Assembly (NCBI GenBank): GCA_951801825.1
Contig: CATOOF010000001.1
Location: 264,936-328,935 of the forward strand
DNA: 64,000 bases
Source of the DNA: an uncultured Alphaproteobacteria bacterium
Lineage (GTDB): Bacteria > Pseudomonadota > Alphaproteobacteria > Rs-D84
Direction of reading: 5' to 3'
The notes under the pieces are model-generated. The model was not told the origin of the DNA. It worked only from the letters and a program-made list of their open reading frames with translations, and did not search any database. Position 1 is the first letter of the stretch; every line of letters starts with the position of its first letter. Shown one piece after another: positions 1 through 8,504 of the stretch. The position numbers were made by a program, and so were the translations under genes.

Positions 1-37
1 TTTGCAGTCCTCTGCATAACCACTCTGCCACCAGGCC
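1..37 (-). tRNA. tRNA-Cys (GCA), 5' part only
   Basis: On the minus strand the sequence starts with the acceptor half GGCCTGG, continues with a D-arm (GGCAGAGTGGTTATGC) and reaches the anticodon loop CTGCAAA, so the anticodon is GCA (plus-strand bases 3-5). The 3' half (variable loop, T-arm, acceptor 3' strand) lies beyond the left edge of the window. It is divergent from the export operon that follows. Confidence 0.88.
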
Positions 38-103
38 AGTGCAAACATACTAGGCAAAAAAAATTTTTAATTCAACATAAAATTTCGTGATTTTGGACTT
101 TTA

Positions 104-112
104 TGGTATAAT
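104..112 (+). promoter_or_regulatory. Extended -10 promoter of the TolC/MacAB-type operon
   Basis: A perfect TATAAT at 107-112 is preceded by TG at 104-105 (extended -10, TGnTATAAT). No good -35 box is visible at the usual distance. Transcription would start near 119, leaving a short leader that contains the purine-rich ribosome site at 121-129. Confidence 0.6.
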
Positions 113-137
113 ACCCGCCAGGAAGAGAGTTGGTTAC

Positions 138-1472
138 ATGAAAAAGTTATTTTTACTGGCATTTTATATGCCTTTGTCCGCGTTTGCGGCAACAAATGAT
201 TGTCTAAATCGTCAAAATGTCCCGGATGGCAAGCTGTCGCTGCAGGAGGTTATAGAACTGGGGCTGTGCCGCAATCCGCAAACAACATCGGCATATTTAT
301 CGGCCGAATCGGCGCGATTTGCGAAAAACGCCGGCTATGCTAGCTATCTGCCGTCGGTTAGCGGCTCCGCCAGCGCCGGGCGTGATTATCGCAACAAGGA
401 CTGGGGCGATTGGAATTACGGGGCGTCTTTGTCTGCGTCTTATCTGATATTCGATTTTGGTAAACGTTTGGCGGATTTAAATACCCTGGCCGCGACATGG
501 CGTGCAACGGGATTCGATTATGATGAAAGCGTTCAAAACTATGTCTATGGGGTAATCGGGGCATACTATGCGTTGCTTAACGCGGATGCGGACGTTTTAT
601 CGGCGGAAAAACTGCGCGAGGTTGCACAAACCGCACGCGACATGGCCCAGAAAAAGTACAAGGCGGGCTCGGTCGCAAAGGCCGATGTGCTAAAGGCGGA
701 CACAACCCTGGCCAGTCGTGATTTGGCACTGGAGCGTGCACGTAACAACCGCGAGATTGCAAAGGGGACACTGCTGTCAAAGTTGTCTTTCCCCGCGGAC
801 CAGAACATAGAAATCCAGGACATGGGTTCTAATTTCGGGAAATCTACGGAAAACAAAAGCATTGATGAACTAATTGCGGCGGCGCAAAAGACGCGCCCCG
901 ACCTGCTGCGGGCGACGGCGAACAAAGACGCCGCATGGCATCGCCGCAACAGTGCGTTTTTGAAAAATCTGCCGTCTATTTCGGCAACCGGTTCCATTTC
1001 ATGGAATGATACCGAATGGAACAGCTTTGCCAACGACGGACACAAAGTATCGGGCAGTATCGGTATCCGTGCATCCATGCCAATATTTGCAGGTTTTGCA
1101 AACTACTATGGCGTCCGCAGTGCCGAGGCGAACTATGAACGCGCCAAGGAGTCGGAGCGTGCCGCCGCAGATAACGCCACATTGGATATATTTACGGCAT
1201 ACCAGAACTACAAGACCGCACAAAAGGTGTTAACCCAGACGGAAACACTGCTGGAATCGGCAACGGAAAGCGAAAAGGTAACGGCCGGCATGTACAAGGT
1301 GGGGCGTGCCACTATGTTGGATTGGCAGACGGCGCAGTCCGAGTTAGTCGATGCGCAAAAGCAAAATAATGCGGCAAAATATGATTTGTTTACAAAGCGT
1401 GCGGCGGTTGCGCTGGCGATTGGTGAAATCAGAGCCGAACTGGATAACGAGGGGGTGAACTATGAAGAATAA
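138..1472 (+). CDS. TolC-family outer-membrane efflux protein
   Basis: Outer-membrane channel of a tripartite export system; it would form a trimeric beta-barrel plus periplasmic alpha-barrel. I chose ATG 138 (444 aa) because GGAAGAGAG lies just upstream and the product then starts with a clean signal peptide (MKKLFLLAFYMPLSAFA). The in-frame ATG at 87 precedes the -10 box and cannot be used. The body shows the two-fold OEP pattern: LSLQEVIELGLCRNP near the N-terminus, then long Ala/Lys-rich helices and a second half with KTRPDLLRATANKDAAWHRR. Its stop overlaps the MacA-type gene by 11 bases, so the four genes to 4591 form one operon. Substrate unknown. Confidence 0.88.
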   Translation: MKKLFLLAFYMPLSAFAATNDCLNRQNVPDGKLSLQEVIELGLCRNPQTTSAYLSAESARFAKNAGYASYLPSVSGSASAGRDYRNKDWGDWNYGASLSASYLIFDFGKRLADLNTLAATWRATGFDYDESVQNYVYGVIGAYYALLNADADVLSAEKLREVAQTARDMAQKKYKAGSVAKADVLKADTTLASRDLALERARNNREIAKGTLLSKLSFPADQNIEIQDMGSNFGKSTENKSIDELIAAAQKTRPDLLRATANKDAAWHRRNSAFLKNLPSISATGSISWNDTEWNSFANDGHKVSGSIGIRASMPIFAGFANYYGVRSAEANYERAKESERAAADNATLDIFTAYQNYKTAQKVLTQTETLLESATESEKVTAGMYKVGRATMLDWQTAQSELVDAQKQNNAAKYDLFTKRAAVALAIGEIRAELDNEGVNYEE

Positions 1473-2628
1473 AATCGGACGTATATTTAAATGGCTGTGG
1501 CGGAAAAAGTGGTGGATTTTAATTCTGGCTGCGCTGGTTGTGGCAATTATGCTTATTTTCGGCGGGGGCAAGTCTAAAAAATCTGAATTTGTAACATTGC
1601 CTATTAACAAGGGCGACCTGCGCCAGGTGGTAACCGCGACCGGCGAAATTCAGCCTGTAAACACCGTCAGTGTGGGTTCCCAGGTGTCGGGGACTATTGA
1701 CGCGCTATACGTTGATTATAATTCCAAGGTTAAAAAGGGTGACCTGCTGCTGACGATAGAGCCGTCCGTATTACAGGCCTCCGTGGATGAGGCCAAGGCA
1801 TCCCTTATCTCAGCCGAGAGCCAGCGCAACTATGCCAAAAGTGAATATATGCGTAACAAAACGCTGTATAATGACGGCTATATCGCCCGCGCCGAGATGG
1901 AACAGTCCCAAACCGCATACGAACAGGCTGAGCAGTCTGTGGCGCGCGCCCGCTCGCAGTATGAACGCGCGGAAACAAACCTGGGCTATGCGACGATTAC
2001 ATCGCCCGTAGATGGCACTGTTATATCGCGCAAGGTAGATAAAGGCCAGACAGTTGCGGCATCTTTCCAGACGCCTGATTTGTTTGAAATCGCCGAAGAC
2101 CTGTCAAAGATGCAGATTGAAACATCCGTATCTGAGGCGGACATCGGTGTTATAAAAGAAGGCCAGCCGGTATCGTTTACCGTTGACGCGTACCCGACGC
2201 AAACGTTTGAGGGTGTTGTTCGCCAGATAAGACTGTCGCCGACAACAACATCGAACGTGGTTGTTTATACGGTTGTAATCGATGTTGATAATTCTGATAT
2301 GCGCCTGATGCCGGGAATGACCGCATTTGTTACAATTATTGTTTCGGAAAAGCATGACGTATGGAAGGTTCAAAATGCCGCCCTGTTGCTGCGCAGTTTC
2401 GAAGGTATATTGGAAAACCCCGGTGACGCCACACCGAAAACACATTTGGCGATATCCCGCGGCGAGCAGATATCGGTAATTCCGTTCGAAAAGGGTCTGG
2501 TTACCGCAACAGAGACCGAGGTTATATCTGATGAAATCGTCCAGGGTGATAAAATCATCGTCGGTAAAACCGGCCAGCAGTCCAAGGCCGGCGGCAACCA
2601 GCCGCGTCGTGGCCCGGGCGGCATGTAA
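1462..2628 (+). CDS. macA: MacA-type periplasmic adaptor (membrane fusion protein)
   Basis: Links the inner-membrane MacB-type transporter to the TolC-like channel. The 388-aa product has a basic cytoplasmic N-terminus, one membrane anchor (about residues 15-33) and the HlyD/RND order: a first lipoyl half (GEIQPVNTVSVGSQVSGTI), an alpha-hairpin of Ala/Glu/Gln-rich helices, the second lipoyl half (ATITSPVDGTVISRKVDKGQ) and a beta-barrel. The Gly/Arg/Pro-rich tail is short. It overlaps the upstream channel gene by 11 bases and is followed 13 bases later by the ATPase gene. The macA name follows domain order and neighbours; another ABC-linked adaptor is possible. Confidence 0.85.
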   Translation: MKNKIGRIFKWLWRKKWWILILAALVVAIMLIFGGGKSKKSEFVTLPINKGDLRQVVTATGEIQPVNTVSVGSQVSGTIDALYVDYNSKVKKGDLLLTIEPSVLQASVDEAKASLISAESQRNYAKSEYMRNKTLYNDGYIARAEMEQSQTAYEQAEQSVARARSQYERAETNLGYATITSPVDGTVISRKVDKGQTVAASFQTPDLFEIAEDLSKMQIETSVSEADIGVIKEGQPVSFTVDAYPTQTFEGVVRQIRLSPTTTSNVVVYTVVIDVDNSDMRLMPGMTAFVTIIVSEKHDVWKVQNAALLLRSFEGILENPGDATPKTHLAISRGEQISVIPFEKGLVTATETEVISDEIVQGDKIIVGKTGQQSKAGGNQPRRGPGGM

Positions 2629-2641
2629 GGTAGGGGCCGAT

Positions 2642-3361
2642 ATGAAAAAATCAGATATAATCATATCACTGCGCGACATAACAAAAAGCTTTCCTTTGGA
2701 AATCGGCGGCGTTCAGCAGGTGCTATTTGACATCAGCTTTGACGTTCATGCCGGCGAGTTTGTTGCAATCATGGGCCCGTCGGGCAGCGGCAAGTCAACA
2801 TGTATGAATATTGTGGGGGCCCTGGATACGCCGTCGGGCGGAACGTATGAGCTGTATGGGCGCAATATAACAAATCTGGGGCCGGATGAATTGGCCGTGA
2901 TTAGAAACGAACATATCGGCTTTGTTTTCCAGCAGTTTAATTTGTTATCTAAGCGCACGGTTTTGGATAATGTTATGCTGCCGTTGATGTATCGTGGCCT
3001 GCCCATGGCAGAGCGCGAACGCCGCGCCCGCGAAATGTTGCGGCGCGTCGGACTCGAAAAATTTGAAAGCTATCTGCCTACGCAGCTATCGGGCGGTATG
3101 AAGCAGCGTGTGGCGATTGCGCGCGCCCTGGCGGGTGACCCAAAGCTAATTCTGGCGGACGAGCCGACAGGCGCCCTGGACAGTAAAATGGGAAACGAGA
3201 TTCTAAAGTTTTTCAAGCAGCTAAACAAAGAAATGGGCATAACGATTGTTATGATCACGCACGAGTTTGATATTGCAAAGTATGCATCGCGCTTGATTCA
3301 TATTCGCGACGGGCACATAAACTATGACGGTCCAATGCCAAAGACTGACCGAAACCTGTAA
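2642..3361 (+). CDS. MacB/LolD-type ABC transporter ATPase
   Basis: ATP-hydrolysing subunit of the export pump. Start ATG 2642 gives 239 aa beginning MKKSDIIISLRDITKSF; longer in-frame starts would lie inside the adaptor gene. Visible motifs: Walker A GPSGSGKST (about residues 45-53), Q-loop FVFQQFNLL, signature LSGGMKQRVAIARAL, Walker B LILADEPTGALD and H-loop MITHE. The ATPase and permease, fused in classical MacB, are separate genes here, as in many Gram-negative and Gram-positive MacB-like systems. The permease starts 12 bases downstream. Confidence 0.9.
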   Translation: MKKSDIIISLRDITKSFPLEIGGVQQVLFDISFDVHAGEFVAIMGPSGSGKSTCMNIVGALDTPSGGTYELYGRNITNLGPDELAVIRNEHIGFVFQQFNLLSKRTVLDNVMLPLMYRGLPMAERERRAREMLRRVGLEKFESYLPTQLSGGMKQRVAIARALAGDPKLILADEPTGALDSKMGNEILKFFKQLNKEMGITIVMITHEFDIAKYASRLIHIRDGHINYDGPMPKTDRNL

Positions 3362-3373
3362 TCGGGGGATATT

Positions 3374-4591
3374 ATGACATTTAACGATATTTTAAAGGAA
3401 TCCTGGCTGTCGGTGTCGGGGAACAAGATGCGCTCGTTTTTAACAGTGCTGGGTATTGTTATTGGTGTTATGGCGGTTGTTATCATGGTTGCCGTCGGTG
3501 AAACGGTTGAAAAGCAGATTACAGACCAGTTTTCAGCCCTGGGGACGAATACTATCATGATACGCGCGGGCGCGGCCCAAACGGGCGGTGTTCGTACCGG
3601 CAATCGCCAGACATTGACGACAGATGATGCGGAATTTATAGGGCGCCTGCCCGATGTTATGGCGGTAACGCCCGTACAAAACAGTGCCGCCCAGATAGTA
3701 TACGGTAATAAAAACTGGTCTTCGTCAATGGTCGGCGCATATCCCGGATATACCACGGTTCAAAACGTCGAAATGGAAAAGGGAACCTTTTTCGACCAGT
3801 CTGCGGTCAGAAATGCCTCCACTTACGCTGTAATCGGCCCCACAACGGCCAAAGAGCTGGACCTGCCTGCGGACCCTGTTGGACAGGTTATTCGCGTCCA
3901 GAATGTTCCTTTTGTGATTATAGGTATGACCAAGGCCAAGGGGGATTCCGCCATGGGTTCCCAGGATGATATGCTGATTGTGCCGATAACAACACTTAAA
4001 AAGCGTGTCCAGGGCAGCAGATTTCCAAATTCGGTTAGCATGATTGCGCTTAAACTCTACCCTGATGCGGACAATGCGGTTGTTACAAACCAGATAACCG
4101 CCCTGTTGCGTGACCGGCACAAGCTAAAAGACGATGCGGCCGACGATTTCCAGATAATGGATATGAAACAGGTTATGGAAACCATGAGCACGGTCACAGG
4201 CTATATGAAAATGTTGCTGATTGCGATTGCGGCGGTATCGCTGCTTGTGGGGTCTATTGGCATTATGAACATGATGCTGGTATCTGTTGCGGAACGCACG
4301 CGTGAAATCGGTGTGCGCAAGGCAATAGGCGCGCGCGAGCGTCAGATAATCATCCAGTTTCTGTCTGAATCTATATTTATATCGTTTATCGGCTCTATGG
4401 CGGGGTTACTGCTGGGGGTGGGCCTGTCCCAGGGTGTCGGGCGCTTTATATTGGGCTATAACGTGCCGTTTTCAGCATGGCCGGTATTGCTGTCTGTATC
4501 TGTGGCGGTAATTGTGGGGCTGGCATCTGGTGTTGTTCCCGCGCTAAAGGCGGCAAAGCTAAACCCGATTGACAGTCTGCGTTACGAATAG
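3374..4591 (+). CDS. MacB-type ABC transporter permease (FtsX family)
   Basis: Inner-membrane subunit of the pump, 405 aa. An N-terminal membrane helix (about 20-45) is followed by a large periplasmic domain (about 50-275) with the MacB-PCD pattern (GTNTIMIRAG, VIGPTTAKEL, DDMLIVPITT). Three C-terminal helices carry the FtsX signature SIGIMNMMLVSVAERTREIG and end in VPALKAAKLNPIDSLRYE. It is the last gene of the operon. What is exported (peptide, lipoprotein, antibiotic) cannot be read from the sequence. Confidence 0.88.
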   Translation: MTFNDILKESWLSVSGNKMRSFLTVLGIVIGVMAVVIMVAVGETVEKQITDQFSALGTNTIMIRAGAAQTGGVRTGNRQTLTTDDAEFIGRLPDVMAVTPVQNSAAQIVYGNKNWSSSMVGAYPGYTTVQNVEMEKGTFFDQSAVRNASTYAVIGPTTAKELDLPADPVGQVIRVQNVPFVIIGMTKAKGDSAMGSQDDMLIVPITTLKKRVQGSRFPNSVSMIALKLYPDADNAVVTNQITALLRDRHKLKDDAADDFQIMDMKQVMETMSTVTGYMKMLLIAIAAVSLLVGSIGIMNMMLVSVAERTREIGVRKAIGARERQIIIQFLSESIFISFIGSMAGLLLGVGLSQGVGRFILGYNVPFSAWPVLLSVSVAVIVGLASGVVPALKAAKLNPIDSLRYE

Positions 4592-4592
4592 A

Positions 4593-4620
4593 ATAAAAAA
4601 CGCCCCGTGGGAGCGTTTTT
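4593..4620 (-). terminator. Terminator of infC, convergent with the export operon
   Basis: Hairpin CGCCCC-GTG-GGAGCG between an A-run (4595-4600) and a T-run (4616-4621). Read on the minus strand, its one imperfect pair becomes a G-U pair, so it fits infC best, but it could also stop the plus-strand operon. Confidence 0.7.
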
Positions 4621-5174
4621 TATTTTGCGCGTGTCGGCGCAACAATAATCGATTTAGTGCGTTCATCAGGCTTGGATTTGGATTCCAGTGTCCCTTTATC
4701 GCCAATTATTTCCAATATGCGTGCGAATAGTTCCGGAACCGCGTCTTTGCCGCGTGCCAGTACTTTTTTCGAACCGCGCGTCATTACGGCAATTTTTACC
4801 TTGTTTCCGCCGTCCAGGAATTCGAACACCTTTTTCATTTTGATATTCAAATCATTTTCTTCGATAAAAGGCTTTACCCATACTTCCTTCATTTCAACCG
4901 TTTTCTGGTTTTTGCGGGCCTCGTTGGCGCGCTTTTTCTGGTCGTATTTGAATTTTCCGTAATCCATGATTTTTACAATCGGCGGCGTGTTGTTGGCATT
5001 GATTTCAACCAAATCCATCCCGGCGTCCATTGCCATCGCCAACGCCTGGGGGGTTGGCATAATGCCCAAATTCTGGCCGGAATCACTGATTACCTGAACT
5101 GATTTTGCAAAAATCCGATTATTCATGCGCGGACCCATATCGCGGGCCGCGGAACGGTTAAATGGTGGTCTAAT
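4620..5174 (-). CDS. infC: Translation initiation factor IF-3, ATT start
   Basis: IF-3 binds the 30S subunit and proofreads initiator tRNA and start codons. The product contains the family hallmarks ALAMAMDAGMDLVEINANNTPP and KIMDYGKFKYDQKK (linker) followed by the C-terminal KVKIAVMTRGSK domain. ATG starts at 5138 or 5126 lack a ribosome site. Twelve codons upstream, ATT (5172-5174) sits 6 bases after AAAGGAG and adds the N-terminus RPPFNRSAARD leading into GPRMNNRI, matching alphaproteobacterial IF-3. That gives 184 aa. A rare ATT start is the classical device by which IF-3 represses its own translation. rpmI and rplT, often downstream, are absent. Confidence 0.93.
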   Translation of the reverse strand: MRPPFNRSAARDMGPRMNNRIFAKSVQVISDSGQNLGIMPTPQALAMAMDAGMDLVEINANNTPPIVKIMDYGKFKYDQKKRANEARKNQKTVEMKEVWVKPFIEENDLNIKMKKVFEFLDGGNKVKIAVMTRGSKKVLARGKDAVPELFARILEIIGDKGTLESKSKPDERTKSIIVAPTRAK

Positions 5175-5216
5175 GGTATGCTCCTTTTATGTTACAGATA
5201 AAATTATTATTTATTT

Positions 5217-6005
5217 TCAGGCGTTTTTCAACAAGTTTTGCACCACCTGCAGTGCATTCCATGCATCACGTTTTGCCGCCGGTTTCAGCAACAGGTAATT
5301 AGGATGATATATCGGCATTACCGGCCGGCCGTCTATTTCCTGTATTACGCCGTGATTTTTTGCCAAATCAGTCCCCGCGATTTCGTTTGCCGCCAGCGTT
5401 CCCATAGTAATAATAACGCGCGGCGCCAGCAGGTTTATCATGCGGTCGACAAATGGCCGCGCCAGATTCAGTTCGCCGCGTGTTGGTGCCCTGCCCCCTG
5501 GGGTCCGCCAGAACAGTACGGGCATAATAGACACATTTTCGCGTGACATTCCAATCGCGCCAATCATTTTGTCCAACAGTTCGCCCGCCGCCCCGGTCAG
5601 AATTTGGCCCGCGGCGTCATCTTCGGCGCCGGGTATGTCCGTTATAATCATCAGTCCGTTTGGCGCCGGCGCGATATGCGGTGCAACCGTGTTGTGTGCT
5701 GTTACGCGCAACGGATGGTTGAATTCCGATATCATTCGCACCAATGCATCTGCATTGGCCGGGCGTGCAGCGGCCGCGGCGGCCGTTTCCACCGACAGCG
5801 GCGCAATAGACGGCACGACAACGGGGCCCGATGAATATACCGGGGTGCGTTCGTTTTCGGGAATCTGAATTTCGTCGGCTGGCGTTTCCGGCGCCGCACG
5901 CAATTGGGCGGCTGCCGCCATTGCCGCGGCCGCCGCCGTCGGCAGTTCTGTTATTTCCCAGCGTACGCCGGCCAAATCCAGATCGCGCAAAGCAGAGACA
6001 GTCAT
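5217..6005 (-). CDS. Family-4-like uracil-DNA glycosylase without iron-sulfur cysteines
   Basis: Would excise uracil from DNA in base-excision repair. 262 aa; start ATG 6005 follows AAGGGA. About 110 poorly conserved Ala/Pro-rich N-terminal residues precede a recognisable UDG core: ITDIPGAEDD (121-130, place of the GEAPG motif), GELLDKMIGAIG, VLFWRTPGGRAPT, ARPFVDRMINLLAPRVIITMG and the C-terminal HPNYLL motif (234-239). The whole protein has no cysteine, whereas classical family-4 enzymes hold a 4Fe-4S cluster with four. The usual Glu of GEAPG is Asp here. It may therefore be a cluster-free branch or altered in activity. It precedes infC in the same orientation. Confidence 0.75.
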   Translation of the reverse strand: MTVSALRDLDLAGVRWEITELPTAAAAAMAAAAQLRAAPETPADEIQIPENERTPVYSSGPVVVPSIAPLSVETAAAAAARPANADALVRMISEFNHPLRVTAHNTVAPHIAPAPNGLMIITDIPGAEDDAAGQILTGAAGELLDKMIGAIGMSRENVSIMPVLFWRTPGGRAPTRGELNLARPFVDRMINLLAPRVIITMGTLAANEIAGTDLAKNHGVIQEIDGRPVMPIYHPNYLLLKPAAKRDAWNALQVVQNLLKNA

Positions 6006-6080
6006 GTGATTTCCCTTGATTTTTTTAATGTTTTATTATACACTAGACCACGAGCAACAGAAACTCAAGGGAGTATTTTC

Positions 6081-6500
6081 ATGAAAATTAAAAACTTTGC
6101 TATGCTGGCTGGTGTTGCCGGTATTTTGGCCGCTTGCGGTGGTTCTTCTAAAATTACAGAACCGGCCGACCTGAACGACCAGCGCGTATTCTTTGCATTT
6201 AATTCCTCGGAAATTTCCGAAGAAGCTAAAAACAACCTGCTGGGCCAGGCTCTGTACATGAAGAATCACGCAGAGACCAAGATTCAGATTGCCGGTAACT
6301 GCGACGAACGCGGTTCAACCGATTACAACTTGGCGCTGGGCGCACGTCGTGCCAACGCGGCCAAAGAAGTTATCGTAAAAGACGGCATTGATGCAAAGCG
6401 TATTTCCACAATTTCCTATGGCAAGGAACGCCCGTTGGTAAAAGGTACTGGCGAATCCGTATGGAAATGGAATCGTAACGCGACAACAACTGTTAAATAA
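6081..6500 (+). CDS. pal: Peptidoglycan-associated lipoprotein Pal
   Basis: Outer-membrane lipoprotein that binds peptidoglycan in the Tol-Pal system. Start ATG 6081 (139 aa) follows AAGGGAG. The N-terminus is a lipoprotein signal (MKIKNFAMLAGVAGILAACGG, with lipobox LAAC at 16-19). The OmpA-like domain shows RVFFAFNSSEI, then GNCDERGSTDYNLALGARRA and ISYGKERP. tolB and tolQRA, the usual upstream partners, are not adjacent. A possible promoter (TTGATT 6016, TATACA 6037) lies between it and the divergent glycosylase gene. Confidence 0.93.
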   Translation: MKIKNFAMLAGVAGILAACGGSSKITEPADLNDQRVFFAFNSSEISEEAKNNLLGQALYMKNHAETKIQIAGNCDERGSTDYNLALGARRANAAKEVIVKDGIDAKRISTISYGKERPLVKGTGESVWKWNRNATTTVK

Positions 6501-6527
6501 TAGTTTGTTGAAAAATAGCTATTGCTA

Positions 6528-6556
6528 AAAAAACACCGGGGTTTCCCGGTGTTTTT
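6528..6556 (+). terminator. Terminator of pal
   Basis: ACACCGGG-GTTT-CCCGGTGT with a run of T after it, 30 bases past the pal stop codon. Confidence 0.85.
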
Positions 6557-6597
6557 ATGTTCTTTGTTTCTTTTTGCAAATATATTTATCCCTATCA

Positions 6598-6626
6598 AAA
6601 AAGGCCGGCATTTACCGGCTTTTTTG
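6598..6626 (-). terminator. Terminator of parAB
   Basis: AAAAAAGGCCGG-CATTTA-CCGGCTTTTTT, an A-flanked and T-flanked stem immediately after the parB stop (minus strand). It can act on either strand and is the second of two terminators between the convergent pal and parB genes. Confidence 0.75.
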
Positions 6627-6634
6627 ATGTTTTT

Positions 6635-7513
6635 TTATTTACAGATTTTATCAATCAGTTCCTGCATCTGGAGGCGCGTCGTGAATGACAGTACAATCTG
6701 CCCCGCCCCGCCCCGGCGTTCAACCAGTTTTGCCGCGACACCCAATACCGATTTTAACCGGTTCTCTATATCGCGACGGGTATCGTCGTCGATTGTTTTT
6801 GACACATATGCGCGGCTTTTTGTTGTGCGCGGCCCCTGCTTTACTATATTTGCAACCTCTGCCACGGGCAACTTTTCATTTATTATTTTATGGGCCAGTT
6901 CTTCCTGGTTTTCAGCCACCGCGATTGTACGCGCCGCAGATGCTGATAATTCGCCGCGTTCCACCATGGCCTTAACCGAATCGCTTAGGTTGTTCAGGCG
7001 CATGATATTTCGGATATAGCTGTCTGATTTGCCAATAAGGCGCGACACATCGGCCAGTTCATATCCGCACTTTTCCATCAGGTTTTGATAAGCGGCGGCT
7101 TCTTCCATGGGGTTCAGGTTTTCGCGCTGAACATTTTCAATCAGGGCGATTTCCATCGCGTTTTCATCGTTCAGCGTCTTTACCAGTGCCGGAATTTCGG
7201 ACAGACCGGCCATTTTGCTGGCGCGGTATCTGCGTTCACCGGCGACGATTTCGTACATATACGGCCGGCCTGTTACGGCGCGCAATAAAATCGGCTGTAA
7301 TACGCCCTTCTCTTTTATGGATGCAGCCAGCTCGCTTAGTTCCGCCTCTGTAAACGTTTTACGTGGCTGGTCCGGATTTGCGCCTATTTGTGCGATTGGA
7401 ATTTGTTTGACAACCACACGCTCTACGTTTGTTAAAATTGAAATGTCTGGAATCTGACCCATTTCCGCCCGCAGGTCCGCCAGGCCCTTTCCCAAACCAA
7501 ATTTCCCAGACAT
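6635..7513 (-). CDS. parB: Chromosome partitioning protein ParB
   Basis: CTP-dependent DNA clamp that loads at parS and works with ParA to segregate the origin region. 292 aa, close to family size. N-terminus MSGKFGLGKGLADL, then the ParB/Srx nucleotide domain with IGANPDQPRK, the GERRYRASKMAGL CTP-binding motif and IENVQRENLNPMEEA, the helix-turn-helix (DVSRLIGKSDSYIRNIMRL) and a C-terminal dimerisation domain. ATG 7513 lies 1 base past the parA stop, so translation of the two is probably coupled. Confidence 0.95.
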   Translation of the reverse strand: MSGKFGLGKGLADLRAEMGQIPDISILTNVERVVVKQIPIAQIGANPDQPRKTFTEAELSELAASIKEKGVLQPILLRAVTGRPYMYEIVAGERRYRASKMAGLSEIPALVKTLNDENAMEIALIENVQRENLNPMEEAAAYQNLMEKCGYELADVSRLIGKSDSYIRNIMRLNNLSDSVKAMVERGELSASAARTIAVAENQEELAHKIINEKLPVAEVANIVKQGPRTTKSRAYVSKTIDDDTRRDIENRLKSVLGVAAKLVERRGGAGQIVLSFTTRLQMQELIDKICK

Positions 7514-7514
7514 T

Positions 7515-8288
7515 TTATTCTCCTTGTTCTGTGCGTTCTACTACCTCGGTCGCGACGCGCAGGTATGCCTGGGCCCCGGGCGAGTTAAAGTCATAAAATA
7601 ATGCGGGCTTGCCGTGACTGGGGGCCTCTGATACGCGAACATTGCGCGGTATTACCGTTTTAAAGGTGCGTTCCCCGAATGTGTTTCGAATCTCTTCCTC
7701 GACCGCGCGGGTCAGGCTGTTGCGCTTGTCATACATGGTAAGCAGTACGCCCATAATATCCAGCGTCGGATTCCATGTCTTGCGAATCGCTGCAACTGTA
7801 TTGGTCAGCTGTTGAACCCCCTCCAGCGAATAAAACTCGCACTGCATCGGAACTATAACGGAATCTGCCGTGGTCAGTGCATTGATTGTTATATTCCCCA
7901 GCGCCGGCGGGCAATCCAACAGTATATAGTCATAATGCGCCAGCAGTGGCGCCAGCGCATCACGCAGGCGATATTCGCGATTCGGCATGTCATAGAGTTC
8001 AACCTCTGCCTCGGCCAGCTGCTGTGTAGATGGCATGATATGCAACCCCGGTACCGCCGTTGTTAAAATATTATCCGCGGCGTTTGCCGTGCCCATTAAT
8101 ACGCCATAAACACTCTGTCTGTGTGAAGAGCGCACAAACCCCAGGCCTGTGCCGGCGTTGCCCTGCTGGTCCAGGTCGATTAACAGTACGCGTTTTTTTA
8201 TCGCGGCCAGTGATGCGCCAATGTTTATTGCAGTGGTTGTTTTCCCAACCCCGCCCTTTTGATTTGCAAATGCAATGATTTTTGTCAT
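7515..8288 (-). CDS. parA: Chromosome partitioning ATPase ParA (Soj)
   Basis: Deviant-Walker ATPase that binds DNA non-specifically and pulls ParB-parS complexes. 257 aa. Motifs: NQKGGVGKTTTAINIG (deviant Walker A, residues 9-24), LLIDLDQQGNAGTGLG (Walker A') and YDYILLDCPPAL (Walker B). It is co-transcribed with parB. In many alphaproteobacteria rsmG lies immediately upstream; here a plus-strand metalloprotease-like gene separates the two. Confidence 0.95.
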   Translation of the reverse strand: MTKIIAFANQKGGVGKTTTAINIGASLAAIKKRVLLIDLDQQGNAGTGLGFVRSSHRQSVYGVLMGTANAADNILTTAVPGLHIMPSTQQLAEAEVELYDMPNREYRLRDALAPLLAHYDYILLDCPPALGNITINALTTADSVIVPMQCEFYSLEGVQQLTNTVAAIRKTWNPTLDIMGVLLTMYDKRNSLTRAVEEEIRNTFGERTFKTVIPRNVRVSEAPSHGKPALFYDFNSPGAQAYLRVATEVVERTEQGE

Positions 8289-8396
8289 ACTTTTTCCCGA
8301 TGTTTACCGGCCTTTATGGTATAAAATCGCCGTATCTCAGTCAAGATAATAAAGTTAAAAATATAAAAATCCTTTAAATTCAATGTATTGTGTGTG

Positions 8397-8410
8397 ATTT
8401 CATGTGAAAT
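8397..8410 (+). promoter_or_regulatory. parS-like palindrome, left of the metalloprotease gene
   Basis: ATTTCATGTGAAAT resembles the core of the bacterial parS consensus (TGTTTCACGTGAAACA), with one change at the palindrome centre and changes at the outer bases. It lies about 110 bases upstream of parA. The exact reverse complement of these 14 bases recurs at 9505-9518. Binding by ParB is an inference. Confidence 0.4.
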
Positions 8411-8447
8411 AAATAAGTTTTTTATGATTTGTAATAATGATATGCTC

Positions 8448-8475
8448 TTGACAAATATTTATTATGTGCTATTTT
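8448..8475 (+). promoter_or_regulatory. Promoter of the metalloprotease-like gene
   Basis: TTGACA (8448-8453), 16 bases, then TATTTT (8470-8475). The surrounding 8289-8504 interval is AT-rich and otherwise holds only the parS-like site. Confidence 0.6.
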
Positions 8476-8504
8476 TAAATAGGTATAACTAAGGGGGTAT
8501 AACA

